Positions 25,702 through 36,100 of a stretch of 64,000 nucleotides of DNA are shown in pieces. The notes beneath the pieces were generated by a model that saw only the letters and a list, made by a program, of their open reading frames with translations, did no database searches and was not told the DNA's origin. Origin of the DNA: Lelliottia sp. WAP21 (lineage in GTDB: Bacteria > Pseudomonadota > Gammaproteobacteria > Enterobacterales > Enterobacteriaceae). Location: contig NZ_JAIWPG020000005.1 of assembly GCF_020532665.2 (NCBI RefSeq), positions 372,001 through 436,000 on the forward strand, given 5' to 3'. Made by a program: the position numbers and the translations under genes. Position 1 is the first letter of the stretch. Each line of letters starts with the position of its first letter.

Positions 25702-26586
25702 ATGGATATCCACATTTCATCCAGGGCATTGCTACACCGTAGAGATGTTATCAAAAACAATCCTCGATTTAGTGAAGCAATAAAAGAACACTACCGTATT
25801 AATGATGCCATATACAAAAAACAACCTTTATTCTATAAAACAATGCTCCAGGAATCACGATTTAACATTGTTTTATCAATGTGCTGTTTTGTTTTTGGCA
25901 ACCAGGCCTCTTCTGTTTCGGATATTAAAGAATTATGTACACGTTATAAGATAGCCAGCCCCAATAGCGTCATTGCTATCATCACTCTGTTGCGAACCAC
26001 TCACCGAATTAAAACCTGGCGGTGTAGTGAGGATCGTCGAAAAACGATGATTGAACCGACAGAAAAAGGCTTAGAGGAACTCAAACGTTATATGTCCGGG
26101 GCTTTTTTACCGGTAAGCATTCTGTATCCGGATTACAATATTAATATTAATCTGTTAGATGACACTGGTCAGCGGAATAGTTTCTTTCATCGTGCAGCAG
26201 AATATCTTTTTCGTGGCGTCACGTTTAAAAAGATTCTGCCTGAAGTGGGATTGTTTATTGATAAAGATGGTGGACGCATGATCATGCTTTATCTTTATCT
26301 ACAGGCAATTAAAAACAAAAATGCACATGGCGCTATTATTGAATATTCTGCCAGCGTCCTGGCCCGGGAGTTTTTTGTTTCACGCATCCATGTTAACAGG
26401 ATTATGAAATCAGCTCAGGAAGCGGGTTATTTCAAAGAACGCGAAAATGGCTTTATTACCATTCATGCGAGTTTTATTGAACTGGTAGAAAATTATGCCG
26501 GTCTTTACTTTGCCTATGTCACACACTATCTCAATATTCACCCTAAAGAGCGTCTTGCTGCGATAAGGTTTAGCTCAACGGTATGA
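25702..26586 (+). CDS. Uncharacterised winged-helix-like regulator of the adhesin locus
   Basis: I do not recognise this 294-residue protein by name. Residues about 45-135 look like a MarR-type winged helix (VSDIKELCTRYKIASPNSVIAIITLLRTTHRI as recognition region, then RRKTMIEPTEKGLEELKRYM resembling the wing and following helix). Residues about 205-260 contain a second helix-turn-helix-like stretch (ASVLAREFFVSRIHVNRIMKSAQEAGYF). No signal peptide or membrane segment is seen. The gene is much more AT-rich than its surroundings, suggesting lateral transfer. It is divergent from the EAL gene and convergent with the exporter genes. A DNA-binding role in adhesin control is inferred. Confidence 0.6.
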   Translation: MDIHISSRALLHRRDVIKNNPRFSEAIKEHYRINDAIYKKQPLFYKTMLQESRFNIVLSMCCFVFGNQASSVSDIKELCTRYKIASPNSVIAIITLLRTTHRIKTWRCSEDRRKTMIEPTEKGLEELKRYMSGAFLPVSILYPDYNININLLDDTGQRNSFFHRAAEYLFRGVTFKKILPEVGLFIDKDGGRMIMLYLYLQAIKNKNAHGAIIEYSASVLAREFFVSRIHVNRIMKSAQEAGYFKERENGFITIHASFIELVENYAGLYFAYVTHYLNIHPKERLAAIRFSSTV

Positions 26587-26592
26587 TAAAAC

Positions 26593-26623
26593 GGGCGATC
26601 GGTTTTCCGACCGCCCTTTTTTT
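26593..26623. terminator. Bidirectional terminator between regulator and HlyD-type gene
   Basis: GGGCGATCGG (26593-26602) pairs with CCGACCGCCC (26607-26616) with one mismatch around TTTT, followed by seven T residues on the plus strand; A residues precede it (AAAA at 26588-26591), so it may also work on the minus strand. Confidence 0.85.
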
Positions 26624-27797
26624 AACGTTCTCGCAGGGCTTCTTTCGCTTTGTTCAACGGTTTCAGCAGATAATCAAGAATGGTTTTACTGCCTGTTTTG
26701 ATGTCGACGGTCGCGATCATACCTGGGAACACCGGAAACGTTTGACCTTGCTTATTGGTCAGATGGTTACGCGTTGTTCTGATATAGACCCGGTAATAAT
26801 AAACGTCTCGTTTTACTTCATCCTGCAGTGTATCCGGGGAGATCATCGTCACTTCCCCTTCAAGTCCGCCATAAATGGAGTAATCGTAGGCCGTCACTTT
26901 GACCAGCGCCTGTTGCCCAGGATGGATAAAGGCGACATCGCGAGGCGAAATCTTTGCTTCAATCAGCATCTGATCGTCAAGAGGCACCAGACTCATTAAC
27001 TTACCGTTTGGAGGAATGACGCCACCGACGGTGGTCACGTCGATATCTTTGACGATACCGCGCACGGGCGCATTAAACGTCAGGCGGGTCAGAGAATCTT
27101 CACGCCCTTTCATGACGGAACGCTGTGCTTCCACTTCCGCATTCGCCTTGGCTAACTCTTCGCGGGCACGAACGTAATACTGATTTTGCATCTCCGTCAT
27201 TTTGTTCTCCAGCTCGTTTTGTTGACGCTCAAGCCGAAGCACTTCCACCTTGCTCGCTGCCCCTTGCGTGACGAGAGGACGCGTTAACCCTAACTCACGC
27301 TGAATCAGCGCCGCCCCCTGGCGCAGACCCGCAAGCCCTTTATCGAGACTTTCCCGGCGCGACTGATAGAGCGCGGTTTCTTGCTTCACCAGCTCCACGT
27401 CATCATCCAGTTCTTCCGGAAAGACCAACTCACTGTTATTCACCTCTGCATTCAGGCGGGCTGCCGTTGCCAGAGCAGCATTCAGGCGAGATTCACTTTC
27501 AAGCACGCCGGACTCTGTTTTCGTCCGGTCCAGTTGCGCCAGTTGCTGGCCACGCTCGACAATATCGCCTTCGCGAACCAGCAGTTTATGGATGATGCCG
27601 CCTTCCAGGGACTGGATCACCTGCTCATGGGAAGAGGGGATCACTTTGCCGCTGCCCGTCGTAACTTCGTCAAGATGGAAAACGCTGGCCCATGTTACAA
27701 AGGCCGCTAACAGGGCGAACAGTGACCATGCTACCCACGAAGAGCGGGGCAGACGTGGCTCCTTCAGGCGACTATTAAAGCGGGAAAAATCACTCAT
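26622..27797 (-). CDS. HlyD-family periplasmic adaptor of the type I secretion system
   Basis: This is the membrane fusion protein (LapC/HlyD type) joining the inner-membrane exporter to the TolC-family channel. The 391 residues comprise a short cytoplasmic start, one transmembrane helix (about residues 25-45), a lipoyl-like half motif (EGGIIHKLLVREGDIVERGQQLAQLD), a long coiled-coil hairpin (about 80-235, rich in Glu, Gln, Arg and Leu), and a C-terminal barrel with the second lipoyl half (VRGIVKDIDVTTVGGVIPPNGKLMSLVPLDD). Its ATG overlaps the ABC gene stop (ATGA), so the two are co-translated. Confidence 0.94.
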   Translation of the reverse strand: MSDFSRFNSRLKEPRLPRSSWVAWSLFALLAAFVTWASVFHLDEVTTGSGKVIPSSHEQVIQSLEGGIIHKLLVREGDIVERGQQLAQLDRTKTESGVLESESRLNAALATAARLNAEVNNSELVFPEELDDDVELVKQETALYQSRRESLDKGLAGLRQGAALIQRELGLTRPLVTQGAASKVEVLRLERQQNELENKMTEMQNQYYVRAREELAKANAEVEAQRSVMKGREDSLTRLTFNAPVRGIVKDIDVTTVGGVIPPNGKLMSLVPLDDQMLIEAKISPRDVAFIHPGQQALVKVTAYDYSIYGGLEGEVTMISPDTLQDEVKRDVYYYRVYIRTTRNHLTNKQGQTFPVFPGMIATVDIKTGSKTILDYLLKPLNKAKEALRER

Positions 27798-29986
27798 ACC
27801 GTCCCCTCCTCAACGGGACGCGTCCCCGGTGCATTTTTTTTCATGGTCACGGTTCGCTGTGCCGCTTGCTGAGGAGCCATACCGTGCTGGTTCAGGATGG
27901 CGTCGCGCGGCCCGTCCATCACCACCTTTCCGTTTTCGAGCACAATGATGCGATCCACCAGCTCCAGAATGGGCAAGCGATGCGTGGCCACCACCAGCGT
28001 CCTCTGCTCACCCAGCCAGCCCTTAAGATGCTGGATAAACTGTTTCTCGCTCACTTCATCAAGCCAGGCGGTGGGTTCATCCAGCAATAAAATAGTGGGG
28101 GACGTCAGTAAAGCACGCGCCAGTAACAGCGCCTGACGCTGACCGCCGGACAATCCGGCTCCACCTTCACTGATCACGTAGTTCAGGCCCATTTTCTGCT
28201 TACGAACGAACTCAAGGGCACCGCTGTTCACCAGGGCCAGATGAATCTCTTCGTCGGTAGCAAGGGGATTCCCCATCATAATGTTGTCGCGCACAGAGCC
28301 GAAGAACAGCCTTGCCTGCTGGCTGAGCAGTTGCATGTCGCGCCGCACGTCCGCCGGATCAAGATGATTCATCGCGACATCGTCCAGCAAAAGTGTGCCC
28401 TGCTGAGGCTCCTGCATCCCCGCCAGCAACTGAAGCAACGTGCTCTTCCCCGAACCATTTCGCCCCAGAACCGCCACGCGTTCACCCGCAGCAATGTTTA
28501 AACGCGGGATTGTCAGGACGGTCAGTCTTTCTTCCTCATCGTAATAAAAACTGACGTTCTCGAAGGCGTACTGCCCGCGCAAATGCGCTTTATGCACTTT
28601 TTTGCCCTGCTGCGGGTCGTCAATCGGGCGCTGCATCAGATCGTCCAGCCCTTTTCGCGCCACCTTCGCCGATTGCCAACGCGAAAGGACACCTGAAATC
28701 TGCGACAGTGGCGCAATCGTTCGCGACGCCAGAATGGAGGTCCCCACCAGCGCGCCGGTTGTCATATCGCCACTGATGACCAGATAACAACCAATCAGCA
28801 ACACCACGGCGTAGACGATAGACTGCACTTCCTGTGTCCAGGTCAGTAATAGCCCGGTAAGCCAGCGCTGCTTCATACCAACACTGGCCGCCACATCATT
28901 GGTATTGTTCCACTGGTTTTGAAAGCGTTGCTCTGCACGCATTAACTTGATGTCTTCAATGCCCTGGACGGCTTCCACCAGCGTTGCGTTGCGGATAGCC
29001 GACTCGCGCATTCCCTCGCTGGAGAGTCTGCCAAGAGGCCGTTGCACCAATAATCCCGGAATCAGCAGCAAAGGCACGGCGAGTAAGACCACCAGGACCA
29101 GTGGCCCGCCGATCATCCACAGAATAAAGACAAACAACAGGAAGAACGGCAGGTCAGAAATTGCCGCGATAGTTGTCGAGGTGATCAATTCACGAACGGA
29201 CTCCAGCTCGCGAATCTGCGCGATGAACGATCCTGTGGATTTTGAACGCGCGCCGTTTTTTATGCGGAGTGCGTGGGCAAAAACGCGCTCCGAGATCCGC
29301 AGGTCTGCCCGTTTCCCAATCACATCAGAAATATGCACTCGCAACATACGCATGATGAATTCGAAGAGAATCGCCATCATCACGCCGCCAAATAATACCC
29401 ACAGCGTGGCCTCGGACTGAGACGGCACCACGCGATCGTAAACCTGCATGGAAAACACCATGCCAGACAGCGCAAGCACGTTAGCCACCAGCGCAACCAG
29501 CATAATATCGCTGTAGCGTCGCCAGTCTTTCAGCGCCAGTTGCCAGAACCAGTTCTTCTGGTAGGGTTTGATGTAATCGTCCACGCGAGCGTCAGGCGTT
29601 GACTCCAGCGGGCGTAATACCTTTAAGCTGATTAACCGTTCACCGAGCTCATCACGCGTCAGAACGGTTTCCAGCCCGCCATCTCCGCTAAACTGCAGGC
29701 TCACATTTTTCTCGCTGTCCATGCGAGTGATGACCGCTATTTGCCCGCCGGTAAACTCGGCAATAAGGGGCAAGCGCCAGGGATCGATTAACGCAGCATC
29801 AGGCTGCGCTTCGCGGACGCCTAGCCCAAGCTGGCGCGCCATCTCCTCCAGCACCTGCTGGCGCGGAGACTGATTTTGATGAGCGAGAGTGACCCGGACA
29901 TTTTCCTGCGAAAAGTCCAGTCGATAATGCTTCGCAACGAGCAGCATGGCCTGGAGCCAGGATTCGTATTGCGGATGTGTATTCAT
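27794..29986 (-). CDS. Type I secretion ABC exporter (LapB-like)
   Basis: This 730-residue inner-membrane ATPase should export the giant adhesin. It has an N-terminal C39-like domain (about 1-130) lacking the peptidase cysteine, so it is a docking rather than a cleaving domain. A six-helix ABC membrane domain follows (about 160-440), then the ATPase with Walker A GRNGSGKSTLLQ, signature GGAGLSGGQRQ, Walker B ILLLDEPTAWLD and the switch histidine in VVATHRLPIL. The non-cleaving N-terminus fits substrates such as LapA, BapA and RTX proteins, secreted by C-terminal signals. A strong terminator separates it from the adhesin gene upstream, so it may have its own promoter within 29987-30125, where I saw only a short dyad (30051-30062). 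Confidence 0.95.
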   Translation of the reverse strand: MNTHPQYESWLQAMLLVAKHYRLDFSQENVRVTLAHQNQSPRQQVLEEMARQLGLGVREAQPDAALIDPWRLPLIAEFTGGQIAVITRMDSEKNVSLQFSGDGGLETVLTRDELGERLISLKVLRPLESTPDARVDDYIKPYQKNWFWQLALKDWRRYSDIMLVALVANVLALSGMVFSMQVYDRVVPSQSEATLWVLFGGVMMAILFEFIMRMLRVHISDVIGKRADLRISERVFAHALRIKNGARSKSTGSFIAQIRELESVRELITSTTIAAISDLPFFLLFVFILWMIGGPLVLVVLLAVPLLLIPGLLVQRPLGRLSSEGMRESAIRNATLVEAVQGIEDIKLMRAEQRFQNQWNNTNDVAASVGMKQRWLTGLLLTWTQEVQSIVYAVVLLIGCYLVISGDMTTGALVGTSILASRTIAPLSQISGVLSRWQSAKVARKGLDDLMQRPIDDPQQGKKVHKAHLRGQYAFENVSFYYDEEERLTVLTIPRLNIAAGERVAVLGRNGSGKSTLLQLLAGMQEPQQGTLLLDDVAMNHLDPADVRRDMQLLSQQARLFFGSVRDNIMMGNPLATDEEIHLALVNSGALEFVRKQKMGLNYVISEGGAGLSGGQRQALLLARALLTSPTILLLDEPTAWLDEVSEKQFIQHLKGWLGEQRTLVVATHRLPILELVDRIIVLENGKVVMDGPRDAILNQHGMAPQQAAQRTVTMKKNAPGTRPVEEGTV

Positions 29987-30125
29987 ATTGCTACGTCCTG
30001 TTCAGCGCGGTCGTTACGCACCGAAATGATATCCCTGTTGGATGATTAGTAATCGAACGATTCCTAAACAACCTCGCAAAAATACCTTAATTTTTCTATG
30101 GTTATGGGTATTACTGTAAAGAAAC

Positions 30126-30155
30126 GCAAAAAGCCGCGAGAGAGACTCTCGCGGC
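30126..30155 (-). terminator. Rho-independent terminator after the giant adhesin gene
   Basis: A perfect 10-bp stem (30133-30142 with 30146-30155, GCCGCGAGAG/CTCTCGCGGC) with a 3-base loop is followed on the minus strand by five T residues. It begins eight bases after the adhesin stop codon. Confidence 0.92.
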
Positions 30156-30162
30156 GGTGTTT

Positions 30163-33100
30163 TTACGCAATTAACAGTTGATGGTTAGCCAGCAAGGTGG
30201 CCAGATCGGTTTGTACGCCGTTCAAGGTCACGACGGTGGTCGGATCAAACTGAGCGCCTGTGCCGTCACGGTCGATCTGGATCTCGGTGTTACTGCCGTT
30301 CTGCACCACGCGAATGTAGTCGGTGATATCCCCTGCACTGCTGTCCAGGGTGGCGACGCCATTGACGTAACTCGCAGAACCGGTCCCGGTATAGCCGCTG
30401 CCGGATAAGAGGTCACGCAGATCAATCCTGTCCGTATCAGCCGTTCCCTCCCAGGTCCCCACGGTAAAGCCATTCACCACATCGCTACCGTTTCCACCCG
30501 TGGCATCGGAGGCGTTGATCAACTTGTAAAGCAGAGTGTCATGACCGCCACTGCCGATGTTGAAGGTGTCATTGCCCCCTCGTCCTTCGAACTGGTTATC
30601 ACCGCTGTTGCCGGTAAACACGTCATTAAAGTTCGATCCCGCAACGCCCTCAATGTTCACCAGGGTCGTGGTATTAAACCCGGTGTCCTGCGCGGTGCTA
30701 AGGCTCAAATCAACCGTGACGCCGGAGGTGGCATTCCGGTAGTCCACCACGTCCATTCCCCCCGTGTTGCTCCAGGTGTCGTGGTCGGAGGTGGTCGTCC
30801 AGCCGCCTGAACCGTTATAGGTATAGGTCCCTTCATCGGCAATAAAGGTATCGTTATAGCCTGTACCGGTAATCGTGCCGCTGTGGCCCCCGGTCGCCGC
30901 CTCAGCGGTCAGCACGTAGCCCTCTTTACCGTTACCCGCGTTGAGTCCGTCCCAGGTGACGTTGTCGGACACGCCGTTGGTGAACTTCATTATCTGCGCC
31001 GAATACGTTTCATCAGGATTTAACCCATAGAAACTGACCAGCGCAGAGCTGTCGTTCACCCCAACGCCAGACTGGGCGTTGATAATCTGGGAGGCCACCA
31101 ACACACCGGCCGCGTTATACAGATTCACGGTGTTACCGTAGTAGCTGTTGATCCCTTCGCTATCCACGATACGCAGGTGCATGGCGGTACCCTCTTCGAT
31201 GGTTTGATTGTTCTGCACATAAACCACTTTGCCATTCAACTGCGAGACCAGCAGGTCTTGCGTGCCATCCCAGTTGTAGTCGAGGGCGGCGATACCCGTC
31301 ACGTTCACCAGACCGGACGCTAACTGAGTCGGCGTCCACGTGGTGCCATTGCCTCCGTTGGTGAACAGGGTGGCCGTCTGGGACCCGCTGTAGGTGCTGA
31401 ACTTGATAATGTCCATTTGGCCATCACCGTTCCAGTCAACGGCCGCCGACAGATAGCCTGCGGTGGCGTTTGACGCTTCCACTGCGCTCTTGGTGGTAGA
31501 CAGTTGGCCCGTCCCGTCGTTGTAGTAGATCACCCCGCCGTTATTGCCATAGCTGCTGCCAAGATACAGATCCATGTAACCATCACCGTTGAAGTCGGCC
31601 CAGGTCATCGACGCCGCGGTCGTCGAGTTGGCTGTGTTCACCACAAACACGTTGGTCAGGTTCTGTCCGACAGAGAGCGTGCCATTGCCGTTGTTGTTAA
31701 TCACGGTCATGGAGTACGCGCCGCTGCGGTTAGTGTGCTGAACGATGTCCACTGTACCGTCGTTGTTCAGGTCGACGCCGGAGATCTCACGTCCGGAGTC
31801 AAACTGCCCGTAGAACCCACCTTCACCCCCAGTGCCATCCGGCGTTAAGGTGCCTTTGTTGTTCACCAGATAGGTCAGTGAGTCCATCCCCGCATCGCCA
31901 TAAGCCAGATCCAGATAGCCGTCACCGGTTTTGTCGTACGCGATCACGCCGCCATACCAGATGGTGGTGCCCATCGCCAGCTGACTGGCGGTGTAGCTGG
32001 TGCCGTTGTAGGTCCACATCACCTGCGTTGAGCCGCTATAAGTATTCTCGGTACCGAAAATATCCGCCGTGCCGTTACGGTCAAAGTCGGCCGTCGTCTG
32101 GCTGACCAGATAGTAGCCACGCGTGTTGGTCAACGTGGTACCGGCATAGCTCGATGCATCGCTGCTGGAATAGGACTTTCCGTTAGTGATGATATTCCAC
32201 AGACCCTCGCTGTTCAGACCCAGCGTCATCGTCGAGTTATTCAGATTGGCCGTGCCGCTTGCCCAGTCGGTATTCACCGATTCAGTCCCGACGGTCAAAC
32301 TGCCGGTGGCAATGCCCGTGGTGTTGCCGTTACCTGCGCTGCTCTTCACCTGTGCGGTCACGTTGTAGCTATTCACCCCTAACGCATCGCTGTCCGGGAT
32401 CTGCAGATACCAGGTGTTGTGATCCGGGTCGACCACCACGGCACCGCCGGTTTCGGAGGTGTAGGTCTTACCGTTCAGGGTCACCACCAGGTATTCACCG
32501 TTAGTCAGTTCGGCCGAGACGGTGCCGTTCAGAATTGGCGTGGTGTCTGCCGTGGTCTGTCCGGTAATGATGGCCGTCGTGGTCGGCACGCTGGTATCCA
32601 CTTTCAGCACAAAGTCATCTGAATCAGTCGAGTTACCCGCCAGGTCTGTTACGCGCAGGAGGTAGGTGTGATGACCATCGGCCAGACCGCTATCCTGGAA
32701 GTACCAGCTGGTCGCCCCGTTCATCGTTACCTGACCCAGCAAAACGCCATCGCGATACAGCTCGGCGATTTCACCCTCGGCCAGCGCCTGGTTCAACGTG
32801 CCGTTGATTAACGGAGTGGTGTCATCGGTGGCGACGGACGCGGCGAAGTCGCCCTGGCGCTCGCCGTCGAGATCGGTGTAGCTCACCACGGTGCCCTGGG
32901 TCGTTGGCGGTGTGGTATCGACCGTCACAACCTGTTGAGAGGTCGACCCGACGTTCCCCGCTTCATCGACGATGCGTACCTGATAGGTGTAATCGCCGTC
33001 CGTCAACGTACGGGTATCGGTGTAACTCCACTGCGTATTGCTTACCGTCGTATCAATCCAGGTCACCCCACCGTCCAGACTGATTTGCACGCGCTCATCA

Positions 33101-36100
33101 CTCGCCAGGGCGCTGCCCAGCGTACCGTTCACCGTCAACGTCGTGTCATTGGTAATGAAATCGCTACCAGATTGCCCGGTGTCTTCGCTGATCGCGTCAA
33201 TCGTGATGCCATACTGCGGAGCCTGCGTATCGACGGTGACCACCTGCGAGGTGGTGGAACCGACGTTACCCGCCTGATCCACAACGCGAACCTGATAGGT
33301 ATAGTCACCGTCGGTCAACGTCCGGGTATCCGCATAGCGCCAGGTCGTGCCGCTGACGGTGGCGTACACCCAGGTCGCCCCGCCGTCCAGACTCACCTGA
33401 ACGAACTCATTGTTGCCCAGCGCCGCGCCCAGCGTTCCGTTCAGCGTGTAAGAGGTTTCGCTGGTCAGGAAGTCATTATTATCAAAGCCGGTATCGACGG
33501 TGATACTGTCCACGCTAACGGTGATAGCGGCGTCAGGCGCAACGGTATCCACCGTCACCTGCTGATGCGCCGACGCGCCCACGTTTCCGGCGGTATCAAT
33601 CACGCGCACCCAGTAGTCGTATGTCTGGTTTTCCAGGGTACGACCGTCTGCGTAGTACCAGCTATTGCCGATCACCGTGACGTTTTGCCAGCTGGTGCCG
33701 CCGTCCAGACTGATCTGCACATGCTCGCCGTCAGCCAGCGTGGCGCCCAATGAACCGTGCAGCGTGAGCGACGTATCGTTAGTGATGAAGTCACTGTTGC
33801 TTAAGCCGGTGTCGTCGCTGATGCTGTCGATAGAGACCGTTTTGCTGGCATCCGGTGCAACGGTATCAATCGTGACCACCTGCTGCGTGGTCGCGCTGAT
33901 GTTGCCCGCGTCGTCAATCACCCGCAGCTGATAGTTGTAATCACCGTCATTCAGCGTGCGTCCATCGACATAGGTCCAGGTCAGCCCACTGACGTTTACA
34001 TCCACCCACGTTGCTCCCCCGTCCAGGCTAATCTGGGCATGATCGCCGTTGCCGAGCGCCGCCCCCAGCGTGCCTTTAAGGGTGATCTGGTTGTCGCTGG
34101 TAATAAAGTCGCTGCCAGACAGCCCCGTATCCTGGCTTACCGAATCCACCGTAATGGTCGATGCCGCTGGCGCCGTCAAATCAACCACCACATTCTGGCT
34201 GTCGGTCGCGCCAATGTTGCCCGCATTATCGATAACGCGAACCTGATACTGCCAGGTTCCGTCAGTCAATGTGCGGCCATCGGTGTAACGCCACTGGGTG
34301 CCGGTTACCGTCAGGTCGCTCCAGGTCACACCCCCATCAAGGCTAATCTGCGCTTTCTCGTTATTCCCGAGCTGGGCGGTCAGGGATCCGTTCACCACCA
34401 CCTGGCTGTCGTTGGTGATGAAATCGCTGGCGCTCAGTCCAGTATCGTTTTGCAACGAATCAATGCTGATGCCCATTGATGGCGGCGTCAGATCGACGGT
34501 GACCGTGTGGTCAGCCGTGATGCTATTCCCGATCGTATTGCTCACTTCGGCGTGAATCACATACGAACCGCCATCAGCCAGAGCGGTGACATCTGCGCTG
34601 CCCAAGGTATAACTCCAGCGCCCGTCGTTTTGCACCGTCGCCGTGTAGGTCTTGCCATTCAGGGTCAGGGTGACCGTCTGGCCCGCAGGCGCGTCGGTCG
34701 TCCCGCCGATCGCCAGCGGCATGCCATGTTCTGCGGCACTGACGATGTCGTCCTGGGCAAAGGTGTCAATACTCAGGGTCGGTACATCACCGCTGAGCGT
34801 CACGTCATGCGTGGTACTGCCCGGGTTACCGGCTTTATCGCTGACGCTCACCGTCAGGGTGTAATCGTTGTCGCGGAGTCCCAGGAAATCACGTCCGGCG
34901 ATAAATACCGACCACGTCCCGTCGGCTTGCACGGTTGCCTGATAGTCATGACCATTGAACGTCAAGACCACCGTCTGGCCCTGCTCAGCGGTCGTCGTCC
35001 CACGGATGGTCTGTCCCGCCAGCTGCTCCGTGTTGTTGATAATATCGTCGCCCGCCACGGTGTTAATGGTGACGGTTGGCGCCACCGTATCCACCGTGAG
35101 GGTGTGCGTGGTCTGGCCGTTATTACCCGCCTTATCGTTGACCGACGCGGTCACCGTTAACGCTCCCTGATTCAGTAAAGCGAGATCGGTTGCCGGTACG
35201 TCGAGCGTCCAGGTACCATCATTCGCCACTGTCGTGGTGTAATTTTTGCCACCCAGCGTGACCGTTACGCTCTGCCCGGCTTCCGCACTGGTAGACCCCC
35301 GCACGGTCAATGGCTGCTGTGCTTCTGCGGCATTCAGCATGTCATCGCCTGAAAGCGTGGCAATGCTGACAACCGGCGCGGTGGTATCAACGCTGATACC
35401 GTGAGTGGCAGACGCGCTGTTGCCCGCGCTGTCCTGTGCCGAAACCGACACCTGATACTGCGCGCCATCCGCCAGTCCGGCCACGTCCGCTGCCGGAACG
35501 GTAGTCTTCCAGCTACCATCGCTCTGGATAGTCGCGGTGTAGGACTTCCCATTCAGGGTGACCGTCACCTGAGTTCCACTGGCAAACTGCGAGCTCGAAC
35601 CGGTGATATCCAGCGCACTGCCCGCTTCTGCCGCGTTGATAACATCGTCGCCGCTAACGGTGGCCACGGTGAGTGACACCGCCGCCGTATTCACCACAAC
35701 ATCGTGCGTCTGTGTGCTGCTGTTTCCTGCACTGTCGGTCAGCGTGGCACTGATGGTCACCGTCCCCTCAGCCAGAGCCGAAATGGTGCTGGCAGGCACG
35801 CCTACGCTCCAGTTACCCGCCGCATCGACGGTAGTGGTGTACTGTTTGTCGCCCAGGGTAATCACCAGCTTATCGCCCACTGACGCACCGGTCGCCGTAC
35901 CGCTAATAATATGAGCCTGACTATGCTCAACGCTGTTGATCACATCATCGCCCGCCACGGTATTAAAGCGGATGACCGGTGGCGTGGTATCCAGAGTGAT
36001 GGCTTTATCCGCACTACCCGGGTTGCCTGCCGCATCGTTCACGCTCACCTGCACGGTGTAACCGTTATCCGCCAGCGCGGCCAGATCGGTTGACGGAACG

